Assembly (NCBI GenBank): GCA_964291305.2
Contig: OZ219783.1
Span: 806,001-870,000 of the forward strand
Reading direction: 5' to 3'
Length of the DNA stretch: 64,000 nucleotides
Source of the DNA: VXNF01 sp964291305
GTDB taxonomy: Bacteria; Actinomycetota; Acidimicrobiia; Acidimicrobiales; CATQHL01
The stretch's first letter is position 1, and each line of letters opens with the position of its first letter. Positions 9,401 to 17,951 of the stretch are shown here, piece by piece. A model generated the notes under the pieces. That model ran no database searches. It was not told the DNA's origin and saw nothing but the letters and a program-made list of their open reading frames with translations. The translations under genes and the position numbers were made by a program.

Positions 9401-11161
9401 CTAGACCCGTCGCCCCAGCGGGCTGCAGAACGACAGAGTGGCCTGCTCCACGAAGCCGCGGTCCAAGAGCGAGTACTGCGGGATCGCCGTGATCGGCAAG
9501 AAGATCAACCACATGAACGGGTTTGCTAGCTCGCATCCCAACTCGTGGGCGGCGGCGATGAGTCGGTCTTCAGCCTGAACCATCTCAGCGGGGGAGATGT
9601 CGCTCATGATCCCCGCCAGCGGCAGCGGCAGTTCGGCCAGTATCTCCTCGCCGCGGGCTACTACTTGCCCGCCGTTGAGTTCGATCACTCGGTTAATGGC
9701 TGTGGCCATGGAGGCGGTGTTGGCACCGATGCACACCACGTTCTCGTCGTCGGGTGACAGCGAAGTGGCCAGTGCCCCGTCACTGAGATTGAACCCAGAC
9801 ATAAAAGCAGTGGAGCGCGAACCGGTGTTGTTGTAGCGCTCCAGCACCGAGACGTAGGAAACGTCGATAGAAGGGTCGGCTAGTACGACGCCGTCCTCGA
9901 TGGTCAACTCCACATCCCGTCGTAGTCGCAGGGGGATCTCCGGGGGGATGAACATCGAGATGGCTTCCACTTTGCCGTCTTCCATGTCGGTGCGGAACAG
10001 CAGGTCGTCGGGCTCCACCGGCGTCAGCGAGAAGGTGCGAAGCAACTCCGCTGGGCGCTCGGGAGGCGTCAACTCCAGCTGCAGCTCGCCGGCGGAGGCT
10101 ACGAGTTCGCCCCCCACGTACACCGCCGAGACCGCGAAGTCCGCCAAATCCTGCACTAGCAAAATGTCGGCGTAGCGGCCCGGAGCCACTGCGCCCACCT
10201 GGTCGTCCACCCGCAGGGCGTCGGCGGCGTTGATGGTGACCATCTGGATGGCGGTTACTGGGTCTACGCCCTCGGCGATGGCTCGGCGCACGATGTGGTC
10301 CATGTGCCCTAATCGCATCAGCGTGGAGGTGTCGGTGTCGTCGGAGCAGAGGCTGACTCTGCGGGTGGGCAGCCCCGCCTCGGTGACTGCCTTGATGCAG
10401 TCGGCCAGGTTGAAGGCCATCGTGGCCTCCCGCAGCAGGCAATAAAAGCCGTTGCGCAGCTTTTCGATGGTCTCCTCCGTCGAGAAGCACTCGTGATCGT
10501 CGCGGGCGCCGCAGTTGGCGTAGGCGCCCAGCGCCAGCCCGGTCACGAATGGGGCGTGTCCGTGTACCGGCAGCTTGTGCGCTTCGCAGAGCCCGATGGA
10601 CTCAATCACGTCGCTATCGCCGGCGCGGATGAAGTCGAAGGTGGTCTCGGCGATGCCGTTGGCCTCGTCCCACTGCATGGCGATCCGATGATCGTCGGGT
10701 CCCACGCTGGCTCCGAGGGTGCCTTCGGGGATGGTGTAGGGGATCTTGCAGGGCGGCGGGTTGAAAATGCGCAGCGGCAAGTCAGCTGCCTCGTCGAGCA
10801 TGTAGCGGATACCGTCGATGCCCTTCACCGGGGCGATCTGGTCGAAGGCGGTGCAGACCGAGGTAGTGCCGCGGGCCAGCACCACCGAAGCGAACTGGGT
10901 GATGGACATCTTGGTGACTTCGGTGTGCACGTGCGGATCGATCAGCCCCGGCACGAGGTGCATGCCCGTGGCGTCTATTACCTCGGTGTCCTCGCCGATG
11001 GTCTCGCTGACGTCGCCGATGGCGGCGATGCGGTCACCGGCGATGGCCACTCCCGCCTCATAAACCTCGGCGGTGAACACGTTCACCAGCTTGCCTCCGG
11101 TGAACACCTTGTCGGCAGAGCGGCGACCGAGGCCGACATCGATGGCTCGCTGGCTATACAT
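9401..11161 (-). CDS. ade: Adenine deaminase family protein
   Basis: 586 residues, the usual adenine deaminase length. Metal-binding HVHTE at 77-81, a DHECFS motif (the family's SDHE region), CSDDTDTSTL with the catalytic aspartates, then AIQMVTINAADAL. A C-terminal domain contains ELNGGQVV and NPFMWLIFLP. Converts adenine to hypoxanthine and ammonia if the assignment is right. The ATG at 11161 has a strong GGAGG ten bases upstream. Fits the surrounding purine theme: its product is a substrate for xanthine-dehydrogenase-type enzymes such as the neighbouring large subunit. The N-terminal metal motif differs from the textbook HxHIESS, so a related purine could be the true substrate. Confidence 0.82.
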   Translation of the reverse strand: MYSQRAIDVGLGRRSADKVFTGGKLVNVFTAEVYEAGVAIAGDRIAAIGDVSETIGEDTEVIDATGMHLVPGLIDPHVHTEVTKMSITQFASVVLARGTTSVCTAFDQIAPVKGIDGIRYMLDEAADLPLRIFNPPPCKIPYTIPEGTLGASVGPDDHRIAMQWDEANGIAETTFDFIRAGDSDVIESIGLCEAHKLPVHGHAPFVTGLALGAYANCGARDDHECFSTEETIEKLRNGFYCLLREATMAFNLADCIKAVTEAGLPTRRVSLCSDDTDTSTLMRLGHMDHIVRRAIAEGVDPVTAIQMVTINAADALRVDDQVGAVAPGRYADILLVQDLADFAVSAVYVGGELVASAGELQLELTPPERPAELLRTFSLTPVEPDDLLFRTDMEDGKVEAISMFIPPEIPLRLRRDVELTIEDGVVLADPSIDVSYVSVLERYNNTGSRSTAFMSGFNLSDGALATSLSPDDENVVCIGANTASMATAINRVIELNGGQVVARGEEILAELPLPLAGIMSDISPAEMVQAEDRLIAAAHELGCELANPFMWLIFLPITAIPQYSLLDRGFVEQATLSFCSPLGRRV

Positions 11162-11210
11162 GGCGGACCTCCATATGGGTTTGGCCTGGATGCGAGAGCT
11201 GGATCGACAG

Positions 11211-11245
11211 TATAATACCGTTATAGTAGCTATTTCGCTACTATA
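11211..11245 (+). promoter_or_regulatory. Promoter and inverted-repeat operator of the HipB-like gene
   Basis: A perfect -10 box TATAAT lies at 11211-11216. It is followed by a 9-bp perfect inverted repeat (TATAGTAGC at 11222-11230, GCTACTATA at 11237-11245) around a 6-base spacer. The A/T-rich palindrome stands out from the GC-rich surroundings and sits immediately upstream of an XRE-type repressor gene. HipB-type antitoxins autoregulate through such palindromes, so this is probably its own operator (inference). No clear -35 box. Confidence 0.6.
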
Positions 11246-11283
11246 TTGATGATGTGGGGAGGATGTGGGGAGAAATTGATGAT

Positions 11284-11610
11284 ATGGGTAGAACTAGAGT
11301 AGTCTCGCCGCTGGCTAGTGAGGCGCTGCGTCTGCTTGGCGCACGCGTCCGGCTGGCGCGCCGGCAGCGCCGCTGGACCGTTGAGGAACTCGCAGAGCGT
11401 GTTGGTGTCTCCCCGACAACTATCCGCAAGGTTGAGCGCGGCGACGCGACGGTTGCCATCGGGACTGCTTTCGAGGCCGCAGCGCTAATGGGGGTGACGC
11501 TGTTCCACGATGATGCGACACGCCGCGCCTTGGAGGGCGATGCTCTAGCGGCACGCCTCGCTCTGCTGCCAGCCGTTGTGCGCCCGCTCCGGATAGACGA
11601 TGACTTCTGA
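11284..11610 (+). CDS. XRE-family HTH protein, HipB-like antitoxin
   Basis: 108 residues from the ATG at 11284 (an in-frame GTG at 11254 and ATG at 11263 are alternatives; the start is uncertain). The helix-turn-helix lies in WTVEELAERVGVSPTTIRKV, about residues 29-48, followed by a small helical dimer region. Located directly upstream of a HipA-like kinase gene, the standard order for a HipBA toxin-antitoxin pair. The last codons (IDDDF-stop) overlap an ATG in another frame that starts the first of four mini-ORFs, and the 3' end is itself the first copy of a 62-bp tandem array. Confidence 0.8.
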   Translation: MGRTRVVSPLASEALRLLGARVRLARRQRRWTVEELAERVGVSPTTIRKVERGDATVAIGTAFEAAALMGVTLFHDDATRRALEGDALAARLALLPAVVRPLRIDDDF

Positions 11611-11862
11611 GTGCGAGCTTTACTCTGCTGCCAGCCGTTGTGCGCCCGCTCCGGATAGACGATGACTTCTGAGTGCGAGCTTTACTCTGCTGCCAGCCGT
11701 TGTGCGCCCGCTCCGGAGGGACGATGACTTCTGAGTGCGAGCTTTACTCTGCTGCCAGCCGTTGTGCGCCCGCTCCGGAGGGACGATGACTTCTGAGTGC
11801 GAGCTTTACTCTGCTGCCAGCCGTTGTGCGCCCGCTCACGTTAGTTAGACGATGACTTCTGA
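11561..11862 (+). repeat. 62-bp tandem array with chained mini-ORFs between HipB-like and HipA-like genes
   Basis: A 62-bp unit is repeated with near-perfect identity. Copies begin (at GTGCGAGC) at 11611, 11673, 11735 and 11797; a partial first copy is the end of the HipB-like gene, and a diverged last copy (with a 4-bp insertion) contains the HipA-like start. Each unit contains an ATG (11600, 11662, 11724, 11786) opening an ORF of 20-21 codons starting MTSECELYSAASRCAPA. In the first three the stop TGA overlaps the next ATG by four bases (ATGA); the fourth ends with TAG at 11846-11848, three bases before the HipA ATG at 11852. The ancestral junction was probably a direct 11-bp overlap of the two genes. 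Confidence 0.93.
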
Positions 11863-13171
11863 GTTCGAGCGTTACCCGGCTGAAGCGTTTGTGTGGCTGT
11901 GGCTCCCCGGTTTGCTGCAGCCGGTGCCTGCTGGTCGCTTGGTGGATCACGACGGCATAGTCGCCTTCGCCTATGGGCGCAGTTACCTGGCCCGCCCCGA
12001 TCGTGTTGCGTTATATGAGCCAGAGTTGCCGCTGCGTGCTGGGACGATCAATCCCGCACATGGTGAGATTGCTGGCTGCATAGCTGACACGGGGCCCGAT
12101 GCTTGGGGTCGTCGGTTAATCGAGCGTCGCCATCTGGTAGAACCGAACGGCTTCTCGCTGCTCGGCTACCTGTTAGAGGCGGGCTCTGACCGCATCGGAG
12201 CTCTTGATTTGCAACGCTCGGCGACCAGCTACGAACCCCGCGTCGGTGAGGACACCAGCCCGGAGGAACTCGCCGACGCGATAGAACGGGTTGAGCGAGG
12301 CGAACAGCTTTCTGAGCTGCTGCAGCGAGCTTTAGTGCATGGCACTTCGGCGGGCGGTGCTCGGCCGAAGGTGCTGCTTGAAAGCGGCGGGCGGCGCTGG
12401 ATCGCCAAGTTCCCGTCGGTTACTGACGCGGTGCCGATTACTCAGGTGGAGTGTGTAGCGATGGACTTGGCGGCCCGCGCCGGCCTCGATACGCCCACAG
12501 TAGAGCTACGCCGAGTGGCCAACAAGCCGGTGTTGCTGGTCGAGAGGTTCGATCGCCTGCCTGACGGTGGTCGGCGCATGATGGTGTCTGGGCTAACGCT
12601 GCTCGGATTGCACGACGCCGACGGAATCGCTGGCCGATATGGCTCCTATACCGCGCTCGCTACAGAGATCCGGCATCGATTTGTTGAACCAAAGCGCACG
12701 CTGCATGAGTTGTTTGCTCGCATAACTTTCAACGTGCTCGTCGGCAACACCGATGACCATCCACGCAACCACTCGGCTTTCTGGGACGGCACGACTTTGA
12801 GTCTGACTCCGGTCTACGACGTTTGTCCACAGCATCGAATTGGGCAAGAGGCCATGCAGGCGATGTCATATGGCCCGTATGGAGAGCGGCTTAGTCAAGT
12901 AAGCGGCTGCCTGGATCAGGCGAGCATCTACCACCTGTCTCGCAGCGAGGCCGAGAGCATTGTTGACCACCAGATCGACGTGATCTGTCATGAATGGCTC
13001 GACGCCTGCGACCGCGCCAAACTCACCGCCGTTGAGCGCTCCCAGTACTGGGGAAGCGCGATATTGAACCCTTTCGCACTTTACGGCTACCGCCGGCAGG
13101 TGCATCTCGCGCCCCGGCCAACCCGACGGGTTAGTGAAAGGTTAGGTACTCTCGCAGTTCCCAATCTGTGA
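11852..13171 (+). CDS. HipA-family serine/threonine kinase (toxin-like)
   Basis: 439 residues. N-terminal HipA subdomain with an SDR-like stretch (LEAGSDRIGALDL), then GTSAGGARPKV (the Gly-rich/phosphorylation-loop region), the substrate-kinase core with catalytic NTDDHPRNH and metal-binding TPVYDVCP. HipA kinases phosphorylate a cytoplasmic target, glutamyl-tRNA synthetase in E. coli, and arrest growth; the target here is unknown. All key residues appear intact, so the kinase should be active. Paired with the HipB-like gene but separated from it by the 62-bp array. Its 3' end overlaps the convergent glutamine-synthetase-like gene by 41 bp. Confidence 0.88.
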   Translation: MTSEFERYPAEAFVWLWLPGLLQPVPAGRLVDHDGIVAFAYGRSYLARPDRVALYEPELPLRAGTINPAHGEIAGCIADTGPDAWGRRLIERRHLVEPNGFSLLGYLLEAGSDRIGALDLQRSATSYEPRVGEDTSPEELADAIERVERGEQLSELLQRALVHGTSAGGARPKVLLESGGRRWIAKFPSVTDAVPITQVECVAMDLAARAGLDTPTVELRRVANKPVLLVERFDRLPDGGRRMMVSGLTLLGLHDADGIAGRYGSYTALATEIRHRFVEPKRTLHELFARITFNVLVGNTDDHPRNHSAFWDGTTLSLTPVYDVCPQHRIGQEAMQAMSYGPYGERLSQVSGCLDQASIYHLSRSEAESIVDHQIDVICHEWLDACDRAKLTAVERSQYWGSAILNPFALYGYRRQVHLAPRPTRRVSERLGTLAVPNL

Positions 13172-14423
13172 CCGCCCGGGCGTAGCGGGCCCACTCGGCT
13201 CGTTTCATGGCCACGAAGTGGTCGCTGATCTCCTCGCCGACCGCCTCGTAGAGTTGCCTGTCGGCCTCTAGGGCGTCGAGGGCCAGCGAGAGGTTTTCTG
13301 GGCAGCAGCGCTCGGTGTTGGCTGTCTCCAGGGCATCCCCGGTCTCCGCCGGCGGTAGCGGTTCACTGGTCTCGATTCCCAAGCGGGCGGCGGTCAGCAT
13401 TGCCGCTGCCGCCAGGTACACGTTGGCGGTGCCGTCGGGAAGCCGGTGCTCCAGGCGGCTAGCGGCTCCCCGTCCCGAAGGAACCCGCACCGCCACCGAG
13501 CGGTGGTCGTAGCCCCAGTTGGCCCAGTAGCCCGCCAGCTCGCCCGGCTTGAGGCGCTTGTAGGCATTGATGGTGGGCGCGCAATAGGCGGTCAGGGCTT
13601 CGTGGCGGGCCACCACTCCGGCAATGGCCGCCTTGGCCAGCTCCGACAGGCCGTCGCCCTGGGCCGGATCGTCGAACAGGTTCTGGCCGTCAGAGTCGGT
13701 GACGCTCAGATGGAAATGGGTGCCATTTCCGCCTTGATCTTGGAACGGGCGTCCCAGAAAGGTCAGCAGCAGTCCGTGGCGCAGTGCTACCTCCCGGCTC
13801 AACTGTTTCAGCAGGAAGGCGCGATCTAATGCGTCGAGGGCATCCCCGTAACCCACGACCAACTCGAACTGTGGGTTGTCGTACTCGCTAGCGGCTGCCT
13901 CGATTCCCAGCCCACAGCTGGCAGCGGCCGCCATGATGTCGTCGATCAACCCCACTGGGTCTACCACCGTGCCGGTGCCGTAGCAGTAGGCCCCCGGGGT
14001 GTCCCAGGGCTCCCAGCCGCCGGAACCGTTGGGCTGCAGCACGTAGGCCTCTAGTTCCACGCCGATTTGGGGAGTACCGCCGGTGATGTCGGCGAGGGTT
14101 TCGATGGCGCGCTGTGCCGCCAGGCGGCTGGAGATGGCTAGCGGTTTGCCTAGACGCTCCAGGTTGGCGATTACCACACCGGTGCCGGCATCCCAGCTGG
14201 GACGCACGTCGGCGAGTGAGTAGTGGGCGCTGAAATCGCCCATGCCCGCTAGCACTTCGGTTCCCGGCGCGGGGGTGAGGTCTCGGTCGTAGCCCACGCC
14301 GAAAATGGTGACGGAGAAGCCCACCTCGCCGGTGACCGCTTCTGCGGGCACGTACTTACCGCGGGCGAAACCAAAATGGTCGGCGAACAGCACGCGGATT
14401 CGGTGCATTCCTTCTGGCAGCAT
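13131..14423 (-). CDS. Glutamine synthetase family protein
   Basis: 430 residues with both GS domains. Metal and ATP motifs are intact: GVELEAYV, NPQFEL, NGTHFHLS, and the glutamate-binding segment NAYKRLKPGE; RLEHRLPDGTAN carries the ExR site. The N-terminus begins at HRIRVLFADHFGFARGKYVP, like gamma-glutamyl-amine ligases and other non-GlnA members. Start ATG at 14423 has AAGGAA upstream. Given the purine-catabolism neighbours it may couple glutamate to an amine or re-assimilate released ammonia; which one cannot be decided. It lacks the C-terminal adenylylation-loop context expected of housekeeping GlnA. Confidence 0.87.
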   Translation of the reverse strand: MLPEGMHRIRVLFADHFGFARGKYVPAEAVTGEVGFSVTIFGVGYDRDLTPAPGTEVLAGMGDFSAHYSLADVRPSWDAGTGVVIANLERLGKPLAISSRLAAQRAIETLADITGGTPQIGVELEAYVLQPNGSGGWEPWDTPGAYCYGTGTVVDPVGLIDDIMAAAASCGLGIEAAASEYDNPQFELVVGYGDALDALDRAFLLKQLSREVALRHGLLLTFLGRPFQDQGGNGTHFHLSVTDSDGQNLFDDPAQGDGLSELAKAAIAGVVARHEALTAYCAPTINAYKRLKPGELAGYWANWGYDHRSVAVRVPSGRGAASRLEHRLPDGTANVYLAAAAMLTAARLGIETSEPLPPAETGDALETANTERCCPENLSLALDALEADRQLYEAVGEEISDHFVAMKRAEWARYARAVTDWELREYLTFH

Positions 14424-14725
14424 GGTTCCTTGGCACTTTCTGGTGGGGCTCTTAGTTGCAGAGTGGGTTGGCTTAGCCGCCCGACATCAGGTTTAGCCGG
14501 CGCAAGCCTCCGGCCGGCGCAATCGGTGGATCAGCGGTATTTTCCCGCGGTTCACCGATCTGCCCCGGCGGCTCGGATAGTAGCCTGACGACTCGGTCGC
14601 AGCGGCTGCGACCACGGCGAGGAGCCTCGGTCGCGGGTACGTGACCGCACCGTACTCAGAGTGGGGTGTTGTGCTCAGCGCCGAACACCTAAGCGCTCTG
14701 TTGGGGCGCCCGAGGGGAGGACACC
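14424..14725. promoter_or_regulatory. 302-bp divergent intergenic region with structured leader upstream of the BMP lipoprotein
   Basis: No gene. Contains a direct repeat GCCGGCGCAA (twice near 14500-14520), a 7-bp inverted repeat ATCGGTG/CACCGAT (about 14521-14559) and a strong hairpin at 14595-14613 with 9-bp arms (GGTCGCAGC/GCTGCGACC). A second small hairpin CGAGG-AG-CCTCG follows. These could form a structured 5' leader for the lipoprotein gene or a terminator; I recognise no known riboswitch class. Confidence 0.4.
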
Positions 14726-15901
14726 TTGAACGAACCCACTACACGATCCACGAGAAGGCGGCGAACTTGGTTGCGACCAGCCAGTCTGTTGGCCGCCCTG
14801 CTGACGGTGACGCTGATAGCGGTCGCTTGCGGCAGCGATGATGATGACATGTCGGCGGCGCCACCCCCGGCTCCCGAGCCGGCCGCCGCTCCGGCACCTG
14901 CTCCCGAACCTGCGCCGGCTCCCGAGCCGCCTCCGCCTGCCGAGCCCGCGCCGGCGCCTGCTGCCGACGAGGGTCTGCGGGTAGCACTGCTGCTGCCGGG
15001 CATCAAGAACGACAACTCTTTCAGTCAGGCGGCAGCCGAAGGCCTGCTCGACGCCGTGGAGGCCGACGGCAACATTGCTGAGTACCAGATTCTGGAGGAG
15101 ATCATCGAACCCACCGATTCTCTGCCGGCTCTGCGTGGTTTCGCCAGCCGGGGTTTTGACCTGATAATCGGTCACGGCATTGAGTACGTGGACCCAATCA
15201 TGGAGCTCTATTCAGAGTTCCCCGAGGTGAAATTCGCTATGACCGGCGGCGTGCTGGTGGAAGGGGCGGAACCTCAGGACAACGTGGTGGACTGGCTTTA
15301 TAACGTGCAGGACATGGCGTTTCCCAACGGCATCGTGGCGGCTAACGCCATCATCGGCGACACCGTCGGCATCGTGGGTGGTCCGGAGTTCGATTTCGTA
15401 AAGACGATGCACGCCTCGTTCCAGCAGGGAGTGGCGTCGATCAACCCGGAAATTCAATTCTTGGAGGGTTTCGCGGGCGACTTCGTCAACGTACAGAAGG
15501 CTGCCGAGGTCACCACTTCGCTAATCGACCAGGGTGCGGAACTGATTTACTGCTCCGGCGACGGCATCTGTATTGGCGCTGCCCAGTCGGCCTCGGCGGC
15601 TGGCGTGCCGATCCTGGTGGGGTTCGGCTCGCAGTTGGAGACTGCTCCGGATGTGTACCTAGGTGCCACCGTGATTCGCATGAGCGAGCAGTTCCAGATC
15701 TACTTCGATGCTGTGCGAGACGGCTCCTTCGGTAACGCTTTCTATCCGGGCAGCCTGCAGAACGGCGGCATAGAGGTGCTGCCTATCAACACCGACGCCA
15801 CTGTGGAAACGGCTAAGAGTCTCGAAGAACTCCAGCAGATTCTCGACGACTTTGTGACGGCCGTGGAGTCCGGCGAGACCGAGATCCCGTTCCCGTTCTA
15901 G
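14726..15901 (+). CDS. BMP-family substrate-binding lipoprotein
   Basis: 391 residues. TTG start at 14726 behind GGGGAGGA. Twin-basic N-terminus, hydrophobic segment and lipobox AVAC place the mature Cys near residue 35. A Pro/Ala-rich linker of about 40 residues (repeating PAPEPAPAP) holds the domain away from the membrane. The BMP/PnrA-like domain starts at LRVALLLPG and includes KNDNSFSQAA, GHGIEY and KFAMTGG. Such proteins bind purine nucleosides or similar compounds for YufOPQ-type importers; the matching permeases and ATPase lie at 293-4039, so this may be their binding protein even though it is about 10 kb away. Confidence 0.9.
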   Translation: MNEPTTRSTRRRRTWLRPASLLAALLTVTLIAVACGSDDDDMSAAPPPAPEPAAAPAPAPEPAPAPEPPPPAEPAPAPAADEGLRVALLLPGIKNDNSFSQAAAEGLLDAVEADGNIAEYQILEEIIEPTDSLPALRGFASRGFDLIIGHGIEYVDPIMELYSEFPEVKFAMTGGVLVEGAEPQDNVVDWLYNVQDMAFPNGIVAANAIIGDTVGIVGGPEFDFVKTMHASFQQGVASINPEIQFLEGFAGDFVNVQKAAEVTTSLIDQGAELIYCSGDGICIGAAQSASAAGVPILVGFGSQLETAPDVYLGATVIRMSEQFQIYFDAVRDGSFGNAFYPGSLQNGGIEVLPINTDATVETAKSLEELQQILDDFVTAVESGETEIPFPF

Positions 15902-15922
15902 CCAGCAACTTCAGCTGATCCC

Positions 15923-15964
15923 AACAGGGGTGCCACCTGAGCAGAGGTCGGCGGCGCCCCTGTT
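15923..15964 (+). terminator. Stem-loop terminator after the BMP lipoprotein
   Basis: 12-bp stem with one G-T pair: AACAGGGGTGCC (15923-15934) against GGCGCCCCTGTT (15953-15964), 18-base loop, 22 bases after the stop codon. No U-tract, which is common in high-GC actinobacteria. Confidence 0.65.
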
Positions 15965-16117
15965 CGGGATCTTGACGCTGGTGGAGCAGCGGCAGGATGG
16001 CCAGCACCGCTGGCTAGGGGTTGGTGTGTTGGTGTTTGGATCGTTGTTTTTGGTTTGGGTGTGGTATGGTGTGGTTGCGTCCAACTGGTCGAGTCTCTTC
16101 CACCTGCCCGGAGCCAC

Positions 16118-16135
16118 GGGGGGGGGGGGTAGGAG
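16118..16135 (+). promoter_or_regulatory. 12-G homopolymer and TAGGAG ribosome site in the leader of the Calx-beta gene
   Basis: Twelve consecutive G (16118-16129) run straight into the ribosome-binding sequence TAGGAG (16130-16135), seven bases before the ATG at 16143. The preceding TCTCTTCCACCTGCCCGGAG has a close match in front of the secreted FN3 gene at 31982, where a 10-G tract occupies the same place. Long G tracts slip during replication, so leader length is probably variable. A weak TTGTTT/TATGGT promoter-like pair lies near 16044-16070. Confidence 0.75.
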
Positions 16136-16142
16136 ATAAAAG

Positions 16143-17936
16143 ATGTTCAAAATGTTCTTCGTTCTTCTCATCAGTTTTCGGGTGCCGGGTCGGCGTTTGA
16201 GAGCGGCGTTGGCTGTGTTGGTTTTGTTGGGGTCTGCGGTTGTGGCGGTTTCTGTTTCTCAGGCCACTTTGGCGCAGGATGTTAATCCGGCTCAGCCTAC
16301 GGGTTTGACTGCTACGCCTACTGATAATTCGGTTGTGGTTTCTTGGACTCCGGGGACGGATACTAGTTGCGCTCATAAGCATTATGAGGTGGAGATTCAA
16401 CTTGGGGATGATACCACCCCGGTTGGGGGAGTGAAGAGGGTTATACCGCCGGGTCCTTATACTGTTACGTTTACTGGTTTGACGCCTGGCAGTAATTATC
16501 GTGTGAAGTTGGATGTTGTGGGGACTTGCGGGGAGTGGGCTGATGCTATAGATAAATTGGCTGATTCTGTATATAAATTGTTTATGACTACGGGGACGGC
16601 TCCGAGTACTACGACTACTACGACCACTACTACTACGACTTCGTCTACTTCTACGTCTACTACTGTGCCTGGTTTGGTTGTTTCGGCTACGAGTGTGAGC
16701 GTGAACGAGGGGGATAGTGGTAGTAAGAATATGGATTTCGTTGTGACGTTGAGTGGTTCTCCGAGTGCTCAGGTGGAGTTTCAGGCTGCGGCTTGGTCTA
16801 AGCTTGCGGGTGATGAGGCTAAGGGGGGTCGTGGCGCGGGCCGGGATTTCTTGACGTTCCAGCGTCGGAAGTTCGTGTTCGAGGCTGGTGCTACTGGCGC
16901 GGCGTTGTCGAAGACGGTGACTGTGAAGATTCTCGGCGATGAGGTGGATGAGGATGATGAGACGTTCACGTTGTTGTTGAACAATTTGCGGTCTAGTGAC
17001 TCTCGGGTGAGGTTCTCTAGCAACGACACGAAATTAACCGTGAAGGGCACGATTATTGACGATGACAGTCCTGGGGATACTGGGCATGTGGTCAGTGCTA
17101 CGAATGTGAGCGTGACCGAGGGGGATAGTGGTAGTAAGAATATGGATTTCGTTGTGACGTTGAGTGCTACGCCTAGTCATCAGGTGGAGTTTCAGGCCGC
17201 GGCTTGGTCTAAGCTTGCGGGTGATGAGGCTCAGGGGGGTCGTGGCGTGGGCCGGGATTTCTTGACGTTCCAGCGTCGGAAGTTCGTGTTCGAGGCTGGT
17301 GCTACTGGCGCGGCGTTGTCGAAGACGGTGACTGTGACGGTGCTTGGCGATCAGGTGGATGAGGATGATGAGACGTTCACGTTGTTGTTGAACAACCTGC
17401 GAAGCGAGGATCATCGGGTGATGTTCTCTAGCAAAGACACGAAATTAACAGTCAAGGGCACGATTATTGACGATGATGATGAGAATGATGTGGGGCATGT
17501 GATCAGCGTTGAGAATGTGAGCGTGACCGAGGGGGATAGTGGTAACACTGCGATGAACTTTACGGTCAGGTTAAGTGGCTCGCCGAACGCTCGGGTGGAG
17601 TTGCGGGTCACGGCTTGGGGTCTCGCTAAGGGCACGAAGCGGGCTTATATACGAAATTCTTCGCCTGGGGTTCCCTCGGCTACGGGCGGCCGGAATAAGC
17701 CCGATCATGATTTCGGGAATTTCGCTAACCGGGCCTTGGCGTTCGAGGCTGGCGCTACTGGCGCGGCACTGTCGAAAACGGTGACGGTGATAGTGAAAGG
17801 CGACACGACCCCCGAACCTGACGAGAAAGTAGTCCTAGAACTCCACGACCTGACCACCACAGACCACCGCGTGCACTTCCAAGGCAACACCAAACGACGC
17901 GCCACAGCCGCCGGCACCATCACCAACGACGACTAA
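16143..17936 (+). CDS. Secreted protein with FN3-like and three Calx-beta domains
   Basis: 597 residues. N-terminal basic region and hydrophobic helix (about residues 18-38) form a signal peptide ending near ATLAQ. Then an FN3-like domain (QPTGLTATPTDNSVVVSWTP), a Thr/Ser spacer of about 25 residues, and three Calx-beta units, each starting S.VSVNEGDSG or VTEGDSG and closing with GTIIDDD/GTITNDD. Units 1 and 2 repeat with a 137-residue (411-bp) period and are nearly identical in DNA. No C-terminal anchor or sorting signal. Calx-beta domains bind calcium and occur in adhesion proteins; a surface or matrix role is inferred. Third codon positions are rich in T, unlike housekeeping neighbours. 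Confidence 0.85.
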   Translation: MFKMFFVLLISFRVPGRRLRAALAVLVLLGSAVVAVSVSQATLAQDVNPAQPTGLTATPTDNSVVVSWTPGTDTSCAHKHYEVEIQLGDDTTPVGGVKRVIPPGPYTVTFTGLTPGSNYRVKLDVVGTCGEWADAIDKLADSVYKLFMTTGTAPSTTTTTTTTTTTSSTSTSTTVPGLVVSATSVSVNEGDSGSKNMDFVVTLSGSPSAQVEFQAAAWSKLAGDEAKGGRGAGRDFLTFQRRKFVFEAGATGAALSKTVTVKILGDEVDEDDETFTLLLNNLRSSDSRVRFSSNDTKLTVKGTIIDDDSPGDTGHVVSATNVSVTEGDSGSKNMDFVVTLSATPSHQVEFQAAAWSKLAGDEAQGGRGVGRDFLTFQRRKFVFEAGATGAALSKTVTVTVLGDQVDEDDETFTLLLNNLRSEDHRVMFSSKDTKLTVKGTIIDDDDENDVGHVISVENVSVTEGDSGNTAMNFTVRLSGSPNARVELRVTAWGLAKGTKRAYIRNSSPGVPSATGGRNKPDHDFGNFANRALAFEAGATGAALSKTVTVIVKGDTTPEPDEKVVLELHDLTTTDHRVHFQGNTKRRATAAGTITNDD

Positions 17937-17951
17937 CCCACACCCCCGAAA

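Noticed and set aside
11561..11862. 62-bp array as a CRISPR locus
   Set aside because: Units are contiguous with no variable spacers and derive from the HipB/HipA junction.
14560..14584. CGGCGGCTCGGATAG shared with about 30750
   Set aside because: Only about 15 bases and no other copy noticed; likely chance in GC-rich sequence.
14675..15175. Gly/Arg-rich open frames antisense to the BMP lipoprotein linker
   Set aside because: Low-complexity shadow of the Pro/Ala-rich linker.
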